This document shows, piece by piece, positions 1 to 9,140 of a stretch of DNA of 33,976 bases. Every line of letters starts with the position of its first letter. The first letter of the stretch is position 1. Source of the stretch: Rickettsia typhi (GTDB lineage: Bacteria; Pseudomonadota; Alphaproteobacteria; Rickettsiales; Deianiraeaceae); the NCBI GenBank assembly GCA_945889175.1, contig CAMDBF010000009.1:1-33976 (forward strand), given 5' to 3'. The position numbers were made by a program, and so were the translations under genes. The notes under the pieces are model-generated. The model made no database searches, had not been told where the DNA came from, and saw only the letters and a program-made list of their open reading frames with translations.

Positions 1-102
1 GCAGCGGGCGTGTGTGTTTAATAAGGATAGGGTATATTTTTTTAACCAAAAATTAAAGTAAAAGTAATTAAGTAGAAATATTATTTTTAAGCTCTGTTAA
101 AA

Positions 103-152
103 CCCCACCCAGCCTCCCCTAAGAGGGGAGGGGTTAAGGAAGAGGTCTAATA
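103..152. repeat. Palindromic GC-rich repeat, left copy
   Basis: A GC-rich 50-nt element in an AT-rich background. Its core at 113-131 is a perfect 8-bp hairpin (CCTCCCCT, loop AAG, AGGGGAGG). The reverse complement of the whole element recurs at 33827-33892, which has an extra 16 nt. It is therefore probably a dispersed repeat family in this genome. The rest of 1-195 shows no gene; its first bases (10-20) contain a GTGTGTG tract mirrored at the other end of the window. Confidence 0.8.
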
Positions 153-261
153 AAAAATCAACAACATTACAAATACGATTTTTTTTCAACTTTACTTGAA
201 AATTAAGAATTGGAGACTATATAAAGAATATGTTGTAAAAAATGTTATTTTCTGCTTCCTC

Positions 262-771
262 ATGAAAGAATTATTTAGTACTATAATGCCATATTATGGT
301 TTATTAAAAAATATTATGGCTACAATTGGTTTTGTATTGACTCTATTGATTATATATCTCTATAGCTCAAATGTTCTTACAATATTATATAGGCTTGGTA
401 AGGGCTTAGCAAAAAGAGATATTGCAGTTTTCGATGAAAACGGTAGCTATGAAAGCTTGAGGGATTCTTTGGTTGATTCAAAGTTGTTTAAATCTAAAAG
501 AGTTCATCAAATACATAAAGATTCAATTGATAAAGCTAGAAAATACAGTATATTTTTGGTTCACTATAATGTTTATCAAAATGAGTTTGATAAAATTTTA
601 GCACTCAAAGACGATGCTACCGCATTGATAGTTTATGCTCCACAAAGTGAAGGTAGAATTAGTGATGCCGATATGAATAAAATTAACGACAAAAGAAATG
701 CAATCGTTGTCAATTTCCGTGGTCGCTTAATAAATGACATCTTAATTTCTCTTATAACAACAAGTTTTTAG
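262..771 (+). CDS. Membrane-anchored putative effector of a CD-NTase (CBASS-like) module
   Basis: I do not recognise this family with certainty. The frame stays open from a TTG at 196 (191 residues). I place the start at ATG 262, but ATG 286 and 316 are also possible and none has a clear ribosome binding site. Counted from the TTG, residues about 37-60 form one strongly hydrophobic membrane segment. A soluble domain of about 115 residues follows, with alternating strands and helices (IAVF near 76, SIFLVHY near 118, TALIVYAP near 142, NAIVVNFRGRL near 168), so it looks like a Rossmann/TIR-like fold. The next gene, 6 nt downstream, encodes a cyclic-nucleotide synthetase. A membrane protein beside a CD-NTase is the usual plan of type I CBASS, so the inferred role is membrane effector or nucleotide sensor. 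No catalytic residue can be assigned. Confidence 0.6.
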   Translation: MKELFSTIMPYYGLLKNIMATIGFVLTLLIIYLYSSNVLTILYRLGKGLAKRDIAVFDENGSYESLRDSLVDSKLFKSKRVHQIHKDSIDKARKYSIFLVHYNVYQNEFDKILALKDDATALIVYAPQSEGRISDADMNKINDKRNAIVVNFRGRLINDILISLITTSF

Positions 772-777
772 CAATTT

Positions 778-1608
778 ATGACAAACAATGAATATTTAGA
801 AAGTATTATTACAAAATACACTCCACACAGTGAGATTTATTACCAAACTGCGTTAAATAACTTACAGAATATTTTAAATACTTGGGCGTCAACATGTAGC
901 CCAAGTATTGTATTGTCAGGGTCAAATGCAAAAGATACGGCGGTATCTATTTGCTCAGATATTGATTATTTAATATCAATTGCATCAACTTCAAAAGTAG
1001 GCGAAGATACATCGCTAAAAGCAATTTATAATTCTTTATACGAAACTTTAGAGCCTCATTATTCAGGTAAAATAAGAAAACAAAATGTTTCAATCCGAGT
1101 TGAATTAAGTAGTATGCTAAAAACAGATTTGCTTGAGGTTGACATAACTCCAGCAAGACGCCACGATGGATGTACTAATTGGCATAGTTTATATCTCAGC
1201 AAACTTGACACTTGGAGACAGACAAATGTTCGACAACATATCAACGATATTTCAAATTCTGGAAGAAATAAAGAAATCAAATTATTAAAAATATGGAGGG
1301 AGCTAAATACATTAGATTTTCCTTCCATTTATTTAGAGTATCTTCTTGTAAGTAATGTACTATCTTACAAACCAAAATCAAGCGATGTCCTTGAAATACT
1401 CTTCGGCAAATCGCTCGCAAATAACTTTTATCACATACTTACAAAACTTGCTTCGGGTGAAAAGAATCCATTATTTGACACAATAACAGATCCAGCAAAT
1501 AGCGGAAATATTTTATCTGATTTATTGACGAATGAAGAGAAAAATAAAATTATAAAATGTGCAAAGATTTCAATTTCTAAAAAAAACTGGAAAGAAATTG
1601 TTTTTTAA
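778..1608 (+). CDS. CD-NTase (SMODS-like) nucleotidyltransferase, putative CBASS cyclic oligonucleotide synthase
   Basis: A 276-residue protein with the signature of the DNA polymerase beta superfamily. Residues 48-54 (GSNAKDT) match the G-S-x4-T motif, residues 60-65 (SDIDYL) give the metal-binding Asp pair D61/D63, and the third Asp is D122 in the context EVDITPAR. The C-terminal half (KLLKIWRELN near 170, then an SxYLEYLLV-like segment) matches the helical part of SMODS/CD-NTase proteins. Family members make cyclic di- or trinucleotides when phage infection is sensed, and these activate a neighbouring effector. All three catalytic Asp residues are present, so the enzyme is probably active. 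It starts 6 nt after the membrane protein gene. No Cap2/Cap3 or HORMA/TRIP13 partner is visible, which fits a minimal type I system. The nucleotide product cannot be read from sequence. Confidence 0.75.
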   Translation: MTNNEYLESIITKYTPHSEIYYQTALNNLQNILNTWASTCSPSIVLSGSNAKDTAVSICSDIDYLISIASTSKVGEDTSLKAIYNSLYETLEPHYSGKIRKQNVSIRVELSSMLKTDLLEVDITPARRHDGCTNWHSLYLSKLDTWRQTNVRQHINDISNSGRNKEIKLLKIWRELNTLDFPSIYLEYLLVSNVLSYKPKSSDVLEILFGKSLANNFYHILTKLASGEKNPLFDTITDPANSGNILSDLLTNEEKNKIIKCAKISISKKNWKEIVF

Positions 1609-1634
1609 AATAACCTTATCAGCCAATTTTTCTT

Positions 1635-1652
1635 TACTTTTAATAAAAAGTA
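1635..1652 (+). terminator. Weak AT-only hairpin after the CD-NTase gene
   Basis: Perfect 7-bp inverted repeat (TACTTTT, loop AATA, AAAAGTA) 27 nt after the CD-NTase stop, followed by a short TTTT. It may end the two-gene transcript. The stem has almost no GC pairs, so termination strength is doubtful. Confidence 0.3.
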
Positions 1653-1714
1653 TTTTAGTGTAGCAAGTGGCTAGGTCTTATCTCAAAAAAGTAATCTAAT
1701 TAATTATTTACATT

Positions 1715-2707
1715 ATGAGCCTTAATTTTATTGATTTGTTTGCTGGCATTGGGGGGATAAGGCTTGGATTTGAAGGCTTATTTGGCAAGTGTGTCTTTTC
1801 ATCGGAATGGGATAAATATGCTCAAATAACTTATGAAGCAAATTTTGGTCACAAACCAGCAGGCGATATTACACAAATAGACGAAAGGCAGATTCCTAGT
1901 TTTGACATTCTACTTGCTGGCTTTCCGTGCCAACCTTTTTCAAACGCTGGGCTTAAAAAAGGCTTTGAGGATACAAGGGGCACTTTGTTTTTTCACATCG
2001 CTAGAATTATTAACCACCATAAACCACAGATTGTATTTTTAGAAAATGTTAAGGGTTTAAAAACACACAATAAAGGGCAAACATACAAAGTTATTGAAAA
2101 TACACTAAATGAACTAGGTTATAATGTTTATACAAAGGTATTAAATGCCAAAGATTACGGTGTTCCTCAAAATAGGGAAAGAATTTATATTATAGGGTTT
2201 CGTGAAAATATAGATTTTGCTTTTCCAGAGTCACTAAGTATAAAGCCAAAAGTTGGTAGTATTCTTGAGGATAGTGTTTTGGAAAAATATACAATTTCAG
2301 ATAAATTGTGGGCAGGCCATCTTCGTCGCAAAGAGGAGCATAAGCAAAAAGGCAATGGTTTTGGATATTCTTCGTTTAATGCAAGTTCATCTTACACAAG
2401 CACCATTTCGGCAAGGTATTATAAAGACGGTTCTGAAATTTTAATTGAGCAGGAAGGCAAAAATCCAAGAAAATTAACACCAAGAGAGGCTGCAAGATTG
2501 CAAGGATTTCCCGATAATTTTATTATTCCAGTAAGCGACAATCAAGCTTATAAGCAATTTGGCAACTCTGTTTCAGTGCCTGTTATTAGGGCAATTGCAA
2601 CAGAAATCAAGAAGTCATTAGAGCTTCCAAGAATGCAATATAAAATTGGTAATTTAGATTTATTTAATTATAACGAGCATGAAAATTCAAAAGCTGCAAA
2701 TTTCTAA
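1715..2707 (+). CDS. DNA cytosine-5 methyltransferase of a type II R-M pair
   Basis: A 330-residue C5 methylase with the motifs in normal order: AdoMet loop FIDLFAGIGG (5-14), catalytic PCQP with C72, ENV at 110-112, an NRER motif near 153-156, a short target-recognition region (about 175-250), then PREAARLQGFP and QFGNSV. It protects host DNA at the site cut by the following nuclease, whose start codon lies inside this gene (29-nt overlap), so the two are translationally linked. The recognition region (near LWAGHLRRK and TISARYYKDGSE) recalls methylases I associate with GGNNCC- or GGYRCC-type sites, but that is a weak recollection and not a specificity assignment. Start at ATG 1715. Confidence 0.93.
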   Translation: MSLNFIDLFAGIGGIRLGFEGLFGKCVFSSEWDKYAQITYEANFGHKPAGDITQIDERQIPSFDILLAGFPCQPFSNAGLKKGFEDTRGTLFFHIARIINHHKPQIVFLENVKGLKTHNKGQTYKVIENTLNELGYNVYTKVLNAKDYGVPQNRERIYIIGFRENIDFAFPESLSIKPKVGSILEDSVLEKYTISDKLWAGHLRRKEEHKQKGNGFGYSSFNASSSYTSTISARYYKDGSEILIEQEGKNPRKLTPREAARLQGFPDNFIIPVSDNQAYKQFGNSVSVPVIRAIATEIKKSLELPRMQYKIGNLDLFNYNEHENSKAANF

Positions 2708-3695
2708 AAATAAGATTGACATTAATTTACAGTTTTATTTTTTTCTAAAATATGCTGTAAAGTTAAAGCCAAGTGCACAGCAGGTAGTACAAATTACGGA
2801 AGAATACAATTTGCTGAAAAATAGCGTAAAGTTGTTTAGCCAAAAATTAGAAGAAATATTTGCATCAAAATCAGCAAAGAAAAAGCATAATGCTAAACTT
2901 GAGCAGATACAAGAAATATCTGCAAGATTTTGTAATGAAAATGATGTAGAGCTTTTTGTATTTAGTGTAAAGCTTTATCAAATTAAAGATTTACTTTTAC
3001 AAGAGGCTAAAATTACCCAAAGCACTGACATTGAAAAGCTTGCAAAAATAAATCCACTATCTTTAGAATATGACAGAATTTCTGTAATAAAACCTTATAC
3101 TACAAGGGTAAGCGGTGCATTGCTTGCTTTATTGTTTTTTGAAAAACTTGACAAAGGCGAGACAAATTTTATGTCAGAAAATGCCTACACTTTTATAGAA
3201 AATCTTTCACAAACTGCAATAAAATTCAAGAAAAACGGTCTAGAGCCGAATCAGATTTTTATGTTAATGTTTTCGGAAGTTGTGAATCAATCAATAATAT
3301 CCGATTCAGGAACGAATTACGAAAGCAGAATATTTTCAGTTTTAAGTTCAAATGGTATTGATGCAAAAAAACAACACGATAAAAATGATAAAAGTACGGA
3401 GTTTGATTTTTTCTTTGAAATTGAAGGTAGAACTTTTGGAATCGGAGCAAAAAGAACGCTACGAGAAAGATATAAGCAATTTATAAAAACAGCGATTACA
3501 AGCAAAATTGATGTTATGATTGAAATTACTTTAGGCCTAGACTTGAACGAAGAAAAGGCAAAAACAATTGTAAATCATGGTACATACATATTTGTTGCAG
3601 ATGAAATTTATCAAACAATGGAATTTTTACAAAATCTTGATAAGGTGTTTTCAGTAAAAGATTTAAATTTAAAAACTTTAAAAAATCTTAAGTAA
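2679..3695 (+). CDS. Putative type II restriction endonuclease partner of the upstream C5 methylase
   Basis: A 338-residue protein identified by position (it overlaps the methylase gene by 29 nt) and by a PD-(D/E)XK-like C-terminal core: E215 on a helix, D243 (TEFDF), then a strand ending in GIGAK with K258, followed by TLRERYKQF. The usual ExK is AxK here, a variation seen in several restriction enzyme families. The Lys/Arg-rich helix directly after it recalls the core of EcoRII-C-like and related enzymes. The N-terminal 150 residues are helical and lack a recognisable domain. Inferred role: cleavage of DNA lacking the methylation laid down by the upstream gene. Specificity is unknown. Confidence 0.7.
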   Translation: MKIQKLQISKNKIDINLQFYFFLKYAVKLKPSAQQVVQITEEYNLLKNSVKLFSQKLEEIFASKSAKKKHNAKLEQIQEISARFCNENDVELFVFSVKLYQIKDLLLQEAKITQSTDIEKLAKINPLSLEYDRISVIKPYTTRVSGALLALLFFEKLDKGETNFMSENAYTFIENLSQTAIKFKKNGLEPNQIFMLMFSEVVNQSIISDSGTNYESRIFSVLSSNGIDAKKQHDKNDKSTEFDFFFEIEGRTFGIGAKRTLRERYKQFIKTAITSKIDVMIEITLGLDLNEEKAKTIVNHGTYIFVADEIYQTMEFLQNLDKVFSVKDLNLKTLKNLK

Positions 3696-3733
3696 ATTTC
3701 AAAAACATTTATTAATTTTTTATAAATTAAATC

Positions 3734-5404
3734 ATGAAAATCATTTGCGAGCAGTTTAAGCCAAGGCTTGGCGACTTGGGGTTTAATGCTGGGTCTATTA
3801 TTGACAAATATAATCAAGGTGCCACTCAAGGGGCGGATGTTATTATTTTTACGGAGCTTTGTGTTAGCGGTTACATACCAAAGGATTTGCTTTTTAGTAA
3901 GCATTTTTTGCAGGGGCATAATCAATGCTTTAGCAAGATTGTTGATGCAACAAAAAACAAGGATACCTACTTAATTTTACCAACATTTAAAGCAAAAAAT
4001 AACAAGCTTTACAACGCTTGCTATGTAATAGCGGATGGCGAGGTTGTGTTTAAAATTTACAAGCAAAATCTTGCAAAGGATAGCGTTTTTGACGAGGCTA
4101 GATACTTTAGCCCTAGCAAGAGTAGTAATTTAACTTTTAAGCACAAGGGAGTTAGTATTGGGCTTGCAATTTGCGAGGATTTTTGGCAAGCTAACTACTA
4201 CAAAAAACTTGCAAAGCAGGAGCCTGACTTGGTTGTTGTCGTCAACGCCTCTCCTTACGATGTTAGCAAGGTAAGCACAAGACTTAACACTCTACAACAA
4301 AGAACTAAGCAGCTTAACAAGCCTGTAATCTATGTTAATCAAGTTTTAGCACAGGATGGCATTTTGTACGATGGCAATAGCTTTGTGTACGATACGAGCA
4401 AGACTTACATCAACAAAAATAGCTTTACCGAGGATACCTTTGCATGTAATTTTAACAAGGCAAACTCTAGTTTAATTATTGATAAAAAAGATTTAAGCAA
4501 GTTTGAGGAAGTAGAACAAAAAAATATAAGTAAGTTTAATTTTAGCCAGATATACAAGGCTCTTGTTTTTGGCTTAAAAGAATATGTTTATCAAAGCGGA
4601 TTTAGCAAGGTTTTAGTTGGTTTATCGGGCGGTATAGACTCTGCCCTTGTTGCCACAATTGCAAGCGATGCCTTTGGTAGTAAAAATGTTAAGGCAATCT
4701 TTATGCCATCAACATTTACAACAAAGCAAAGCTTTAAAGATGCAGAGGACACGGCTACAAATCTTCAAATAGAGCTTAAAGCTATAAGCATAGAGGAGCT
4801 GCGTTTAAGCTACAACTCTTTAATAGCAAATTTATCGCCGCTTGCAATGGAAAATACTCAGGCAAGAATCAGGGGCGGTATACTAATGGCAGTTTCAAAC
4901 TCTGATGGCTCACTACTTTTAACAACTGGCAATAAAAGCGAGATTGCAACAGGCTACTGCACGCTTTACGGCGACATGTGCGGGGCTTATAATCCAATTA
5001 AAGATTTATATAAAACGGAGGTTTTTGAAGTTTCAAAGTGGCGAAATAATAATATACTTGATTTTATGCAGTGTAAAAAGCTAAATATTATCAACGACAG
5101 CCTACTTACCAAAGCACCAAGTGCCGAACTTAGAGAGAATCAAAAAGACTGCGACTCCCTGCCTGATTACCCAATACTAGATCAAATTCTTTACTGTCTT
5201 ATAGAGCAAAGACTTAGCCCGCAAGAGGCTAATACTAAGCTTAGTAGCCTAGAAGTTTTTAAAGATATTAAAGACTTACAAGGCTTAATTGACAAAGTGC
5301 ATAAGCTCTTTAAAATATCTGAGTACAAGCGTAGACAATCCGCCCTTGGTACCAAAATATCAAGCTTAAGCTTTGAACCCAGCGACAGAAGGGTTAATCT
5401 TTAA
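3734..5404 (+). CDS. nadE: Glutamine-dependent NAD+ synthetase
   Basis: Two-domain, 556-residue enzyme that makes NAD+ from deamido-NAD+, ATP and glutamine in the cytoplasm. The N-terminal nitrilase-type glutaminase domain (about 1-250) shows its triad: E41 (FTELCVSGY), K110 (YKQNL) and C147 (LAICEDFW). The C-terminal synthetase domain carries the PP-loop SGGIDS near residue 298 and the nucleotide-binding TTGNKSEIATGY segment. The length is normal for the family, so the gene looks intact. It is a housekeeping gene sitting between two R-M pairs, 38 nt after the first endonuclease. Start at ATG 3734. Confidence 0.95.
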   Translation: MKIICEQFKPRLGDLGFNAGSIIDKYNQGATQGADVIIFTELCVSGYIPKDLLFSKHFLQGHNQCFSKIVDATKNKDTYLILPTFKAKNNKLYNACYVIADGEVVFKIYKQNLAKDSVFDEARYFSPSKSSNLTFKHKGVSIGLAICEDFWQANYYKKLAKQEPDLVVVVNASPYDVSKVSTRLNTLQQRTKQLNKPVIYVNQVLAQDGILYDGNSFVYDTSKTYINKNSFTEDTFACNFNKANSSLIIDKKDLSKFEEVEQKNISKFNFSQIYKALVFGLKEYVYQSGFSKVLVGLSGGIDSALVATIASDAFGSKNVKAIFMPSTFTTKQSFKDAEDTATNLQIELKAISIEELRLSYNSLIANLSPLAMENTQARIRGGILMAVSNSDGSLLLTTGNKSEIATGYCTLYGDMCGAYNPIKDLYKTEVFEVSKWRNNNILDFMQCKKLNIINDSLLTKAPSAELRENQKDCDSLPDYPILDQILYCLIEQRLSPQEANTKLSSLEVFKDIKDLQGLIDKVHKLFKISEYKRRQSALGTKISSLSFEPSDRRVNL

Positions 5405-5468
5405 AGCAAAATATAATCTAAAATTTTCTAAACATTCCATCAATAAATTTGAAAAAGGTTTAATATGT

Positions 5469-5496
5469 TTGACTTTTATTGTAAATTTTTTAAAAT
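5469..5496 (+). promoter_or_regulatory. Sigma70-type promoter for the second R-M pair
   Basis: TTGACT (5469-5474), a 16-nt spacer and TAAAAT (5491-5496), about 80 nt upstream of the methylase ATG at 5576. Both boxes differ from consensus at one position. The leader would be roughly 70 nt. Confidence 0.42.
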
Positions 5497-5575
5497 CAAG
5501 CTTCATAAGGGTAATAAAAATTTATTGTGATTAATAGTAAAAAAACAAAAATACATATCAATTTAAGCAATAAGT

Positions 5576-6523
5576 ATGAAGAATGGGGCTCAAAAGATAA
5601 TTATTAACAATCTTTGTGAATACTCTACAATAAACACTAAAAGCAAAAAGACTAACACTAATTCAAACATAGATGCAGAGCCTAAGTTCACATTCGTAGA
5701 TTTATTTGCAGGAATCGGTGGTTTTCATATTGCGTTAAGTAATGTTGGCGGCAAATGTGCTTTTGCTTGTGAAATTAATAAATCTGCAAGGGAAACATAC
5801 AAGATAAACCATAAAATATTAGACGATATATTTGCCAAAGACATTACAAAGATTGAAAGCAATCATGTTCCCGATCATACTATTTTATGTGCTGGTTTTC
5901 CTTGTCAACCGTTTTCTCAAGCGGGATTTAAAAAAGGATTTGATGATATTAGAGGAACTCTCTTCTTTGACATAGCAAGAATTATTGAAGCAAAAAAGCC
6001 TAAGGCAATCTTTTTGGAAAATGTTCAACATTTGTTAAAACACGATGACGGACAAACATTCAAAAAGATACAACAAGTCATAACGGAGCAACTAGGATAC
6101 AGCTTTTATCACAAGGTTGTTCGTGCATCCGACTTCGGTGTTCCTCAACATAGACCTAGGTTATTTATGGTGGGATTTAGAGAGGATAAGAAGAGTAATT
6201 TTTCTTTCCCAAAACCCATAGACTTACAAATGACAATGTCTGACATTCTCGGAGGCCTATGCAATAAAAAGATAGGATATACTCTAAGAGTCGGAGGTAG
6301 AGGCTCAAAGATTGACGACAGGCGTAATTGGGATTCGTACCTTGTTGACGGCGTAGTAAAAAGGTTATCGCCACAAGAAGGACTTGTTATGCAAGGTTTT
6401 CCTTTTAATTTTCAACTACCGTCGTCACAAACGCAAGCAATGAAGCAACTTGGGAACTCCGTTGCAGTTCCCGCAGTTCAGGCAGTGGCAGAGCAAATTT
6501 TACGATACCTCTATGACAATTAA
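5576..6523 (+). CDS. DNA cytosine-5 methyltransferase, HpaII-type R-M system
   Basis: A 315-residue C5 methylase: AdoMet loop FVDLFAGIGGF (about 40-50), PCQP with catalytic C110, ENV near 147, a basic HRPR-type motif near 192, a short target-recognition stretch and a C-terminal QLGNSVAVP. The first 35 residues are a Lys/Asn/Ser-rich leader before the catalytic core, longer than in the first methylase of this window. The partner nuclease starts inside its last codons (11-nt overlap). That nuclease looks like the HpaII family, so the likely site is CCGG. The site is inferred from the partner, not read from this protein. Confidence 0.92.
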   Translation: MKNGAQKIIINNLCEYSTINTKSKKTNTNSNIDAEPKFTFVDLFAGIGGFHIALSNVGGKCAFACEINKSARETYKINHKILDDIFAKDITKIESNHVPDHTILCAGFPCQPFSQAGFKKGFDDIRGTLFFDIARIIEAKKPKAIFLENVQHLLKHDDGQTFKKIQQVITEQLGYSFYHKVVRASDFGVPQHRPRLFMVGFREDKKSNFSFPKPIDLQMTMSDILGGLCNKKIGYTLRVGGRGSKIDDRRNWDSYLVDGVVKRLSPQEGLVMQGFPFNFQLPSSQTQAMKQLGNSVAVPAVQAVAEQILRYLYDN

Positions 6524-7598
6524 AGCCAATAAAGGAGAGTGGTCGGAGTTTTATGCCTTCCTTAAAATACTTGACGAAAAGAAGATATTTGCTGCTGACA
6601 AAAACCTTCAAATAATACCTGACAAATTCTTTGTATTTCAAAAAGTTTTCAGAGCCGAAAAAGGAGAGGGGCAAAAGATATTTGATATTACAGGCTCGGA
6701 AATTCTTATTTTGGACAAAGACAGCAACACGATAAAAAAGTTTTCCGATAAAGATTTATCAAATAAGATAGTCAAAATCTTCAATAAAATTAAAGCATCG
6801 GAAGAAACGACATTTGAAATTACGGAGGCAACGGATGTAATGTCGGATTTACTTTGTACCCGTATAAAAGCGGATAGTAATACAAAAGCCGATATAGAAG
6901 CCGAGGTCGTGGACAGGATAACCGATACCGTTGCACCTTTGGGCTTTTCTGTTAAATCAATATTAGGCGGAGCATCCACTCTTCTTAATGCAGGCAAAAC
7001 GACTAACTTTGTTTTTGAGGTTAAAGACTTGGATAAGAAACATATTGATAGCATTAACTCAATTTCAACAAGGTCAAAAGTTCAGGATAGGATTAAAGCA
7101 ATTATTGAACATGGAGGTAAATTAATATTTAAAAATGTTCTGAGAAAGGAGTTTGAATCAAATCTCAAAAAGATGGATACTGTCTTTCCTTCCTTTGTGG
7201 CTCAAATGCTATGTGATTTCTTTTCGAATAAAGCTATTAAAGTTTCCGATTTGACAATCTTGTTAAGTGCAAACATCAGCTTGCTGGAAAAATATGGATT
7301 GTCTCACTCGGACTATGAATTTAAGGTAAAGAACTTTCTTCAATCAACAGCTCTTGGAATGGTGCCAAGCAAGGTATGGGATGGCTTTACCAAAGCTCAT
7401 GGAGATTATATAATTGTAAGAAACGACGGTGTTGTAATCTGCTACCATCTTTATAACAGAGATGAATTCTTGTCTTATCTGTACGAAAATACCAAATTTG
7501 AGAGTGCAAGTACAAGCAGGCATGAATACGGCAGTCTATATCTTGAGGGAGATAAAATTCTGTTCAATCTCAATTTGCAGATAAGGTTTGTTAAATAA
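6513..7598 (+). CDS. HpaII-family type II restriction endonuclease
   Basis: I place the start at ATG 6513, not at an upstream ATG at 6450. The 21 extra residues would read through the methylase end out of frame, while the protein from 6513 begins MTIKANKGEWSE, matching the way HpaII-family enzymes start. The resulting 361 residues are close to the length of R.HpaII. Further family-like traits are an N-terminal KGEWSEFYAFLKIL segment and an LNAGKTTNFVFEV segment near 155. It is translationally coupled to its methylase by an 11-nt overlap. It should cleave unmethylated DNA, CCGG if it follows the family. No frameshift or early stop is visible. Confidence 0.82.
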   Translation: MTIKANKGEWSEFYAFLKILDEKKIFAADKNLQIIPDKFFVFQKVFRAEKGEGQKIFDITGSEILILDKDSNTIKKFSDKDLSNKIVKIFNKIKASEETTFEITEATDVMSDLLCTRIKADSNTKADIEAEVVDRITDTVAPLGFSVKSILGGASTLLNAGKTTNFVFEVKDLDKKHIDSINSISTRSKVQDRIKAIIEHGGKLIFKNVLRKEFESNLKKMDTVFPSFVAQMLCDFFSNKAIKVSDLTILLSANISLLEKYGLSHSDYEFKVKNFLQSTALGMVPSKVWDGFTKAHGDYIIVRNDGVVICYHLYNRDEFLSYLYENTKFESASTSRHEYGSLYLEGDKILFNLNLQIRFVK

Positions 7599-7662
7599 AT
7601 ACACTCAGCTTACCTTTGATCAAATGCATTAGATGAAGCAAAAACAATAAAAAAACATAAAG

Positions 7663-7694
7663 TTCTGTTTTTTGCAAAAAAAATATTGTATAAT
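7663..7694 (+). promoter_or_regulatory. Possible clpX promoter
   Basis: A perfect TATAAT at 7689-7694, preceded by TG, lies about 85 nt upstream of the clpX ATG. The best -35 candidate, TTCTGT at 7663-7668, is weak and 20 nt away, so only the -10 box is convincing. Confidence 0.33.
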
Positions 7695-7779
7695 AAAGTA
7701 TAAATTTTTACACTTTACCAAGGTATGTAAATTGTAGAGGGTTAAATCCTTGATAAATATTATTAATTGTTTTATAAAA

Positions 7780-9099
7780 ATGGGAGAGTTTAACAATTCA
7801 TGCTGTGCTTTTTGCGGCAGAAACGAAGGTGAAGTTAAAAAAATTATCTCTGGCCCAGGAACCTCCATCTGCGATGCTTGTATAGAGCTTTGCGGGGTTA
7901 TTATTAAAAAATCATATGTTGAGGAAAAAAAATTACACCTAAAACCAATTGACATAAAACAAGTCCTTGACACTTACATAGTTGGGCAAGATCATGCAAA
8001 AAAAGTGCTTGCAGTTGCGGTTTATAATCACTACAAAAGAATCAACAACATTCCGCTCTCAGCAGACGAACCAGAGCTTACAAAGTCTAACATACTTCTT
8101 GTTGGTCCAACTGGATGTGGTAAAACTTTACTTGCCGAAACACTCGCTAAAACACTTGATGTGCCATTTGCAATATCCGATGCTACAACCTTAACCGAGG
8201 CTGGCTATGTTGGTGAGGATGTTGAAAATGTATTATTAAGGCTATTACAAAATGCCAATTTTGATGTTGAAAAGGCACAAAGAGGTATAATTTATATTGA
8301 CGAGATTGACAAGATTTGCCGTAAGAGCGAAGGGGTATCGATTACTAGGGATGTTTCGGGCGAGGGGGTTCAGCAAGCCTTGCTTAAAATCTTAGAGGGA
8401 ACAGTTGCATCCGTGCCGCCAAATGGAGGACGCAAACATCCACAACAAGAGTTTATTCAAATTGACACTCGTAATATACTATTTATTTGTGGCGGTGCTT
8501 TTGAGGGCGTTGAAAAAATCATATCTAAAAGAGTCAACAAGGGTTCCATGGGCTTTGAGGCAACTGTTGTCTCTAAGGATAAAATAGATAAAAACACTTT
8601 AATAGAGCAAATAGAGCCTGAGGATGTTGTAAAGTTTGGATTAATCCCAGAGTTTATAGGTAGGCTACCAGTAATTACCTATCTAAAAGAAATGAGTGAA
8701 GATGATTTGATGATGATATTAACCGAGCCTAAGAATGCGATTCTTAAGCAATATCAAAAAATATTTGACCTTGAGGGCGTTGAGCTTGTGTTTAATCAGG
8801 ATGCTTTAAGAAAGGTTGCAAGCCTTAGCCTTGCAAAGCGAACTGGGGCAAGGGGTATTAGAACCATCATCGAAAAATGTCTTTCTGGGGCAATGTTTAA
8901 AATTCCAAGCGAAATTGGGGTCGAAAAAGTTATTGTCGACAAGGATGTTGTTGAGGGGAAAAAAGATGCTCAAATTGTCTACAAAGTAAGGCAAAGGGAA
9001 GACTTGCAGAGTCTTAAAAAAATTGGTAAAATAAATAAAATAACAAGCTCTAACGAGGACTTTAAAAAAATCAAAAAACAAGCCGTTGGCAAAAAGTAA
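7780..9099 (+). CDS. clpX: ATP-dependent Clp protease ATP-binding subunit ClpX
   Basis: AAA+ unfoldase that feeds tagged proteins to ClpP. The N-terminal zinc-binding domain has CAFC (9-12) and a second CDAC pair. Then come the Walker A GPTGCGKT, the pore loop GYVG, Walker B IIYIDEID, the RKH loop (GRKHPQQEF) and sensor 2 near [12 protein letters not shown] chose ATG 7780 (439 residues) instead of the in-frame TTG at 7750, because ClpX proteins begin just before the zinc finger. The C-terminus is a Lys-rich tail of about 40 residues. clpP and lon, usual neighbours of clpX, are absent here. Confidence 0.96.
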   Translation: MGEFNNSCCAFCGRNEGEVKKIISGPGTSICDACIELCGVIIKKSYVEEKKLHLKPIDIKQVLDTYIVGQDHAKKVLAVAVYNHYKRINNIPLSADEPELTKSNILLVGPTGCGKTLLAETLAKTLDVPFAISDATTLTEAGYVGEDVENVLLRLLQNANFDVEKAQRGIIYIDEIDKICRKSEGVSITRDVSGEGVQQALLKILEGTVASVPPNGGRKHPQQEFIQIDTRNILFICGGAFEGVEKIISKRVNKGSMGFEATVVSKDKIDKNTLIEQIEPEDVVKFGLIPEFIGRLPVITYLKEMSEDDLMMILTEPKNAILKQYQKIFDLEGVELVFNQDALRKVASLSLAKRTGARGIRTIIEKCLSGAMFKIPSEIGVEKVIVDKDVVEGKKDAQIVYKVRQREDLQSLKKIGKINKITSSNEDFKKIKKQAVGKK

Positions 9100-9140
9100 T
9101 AAATTGCAGCATTTTTTACCAAATTGTTTAGGCAAGCAAA

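Noticed and set aside
7629-7973. Minus-strand ORF opposite the clpX start (and similar long antisense ORFs inside nadE, mnmG, efp, rne)
   Set aside because: They lie opposite strongly conserved genes and read as low-complexity or shadow sequence with no recognisable motifs.
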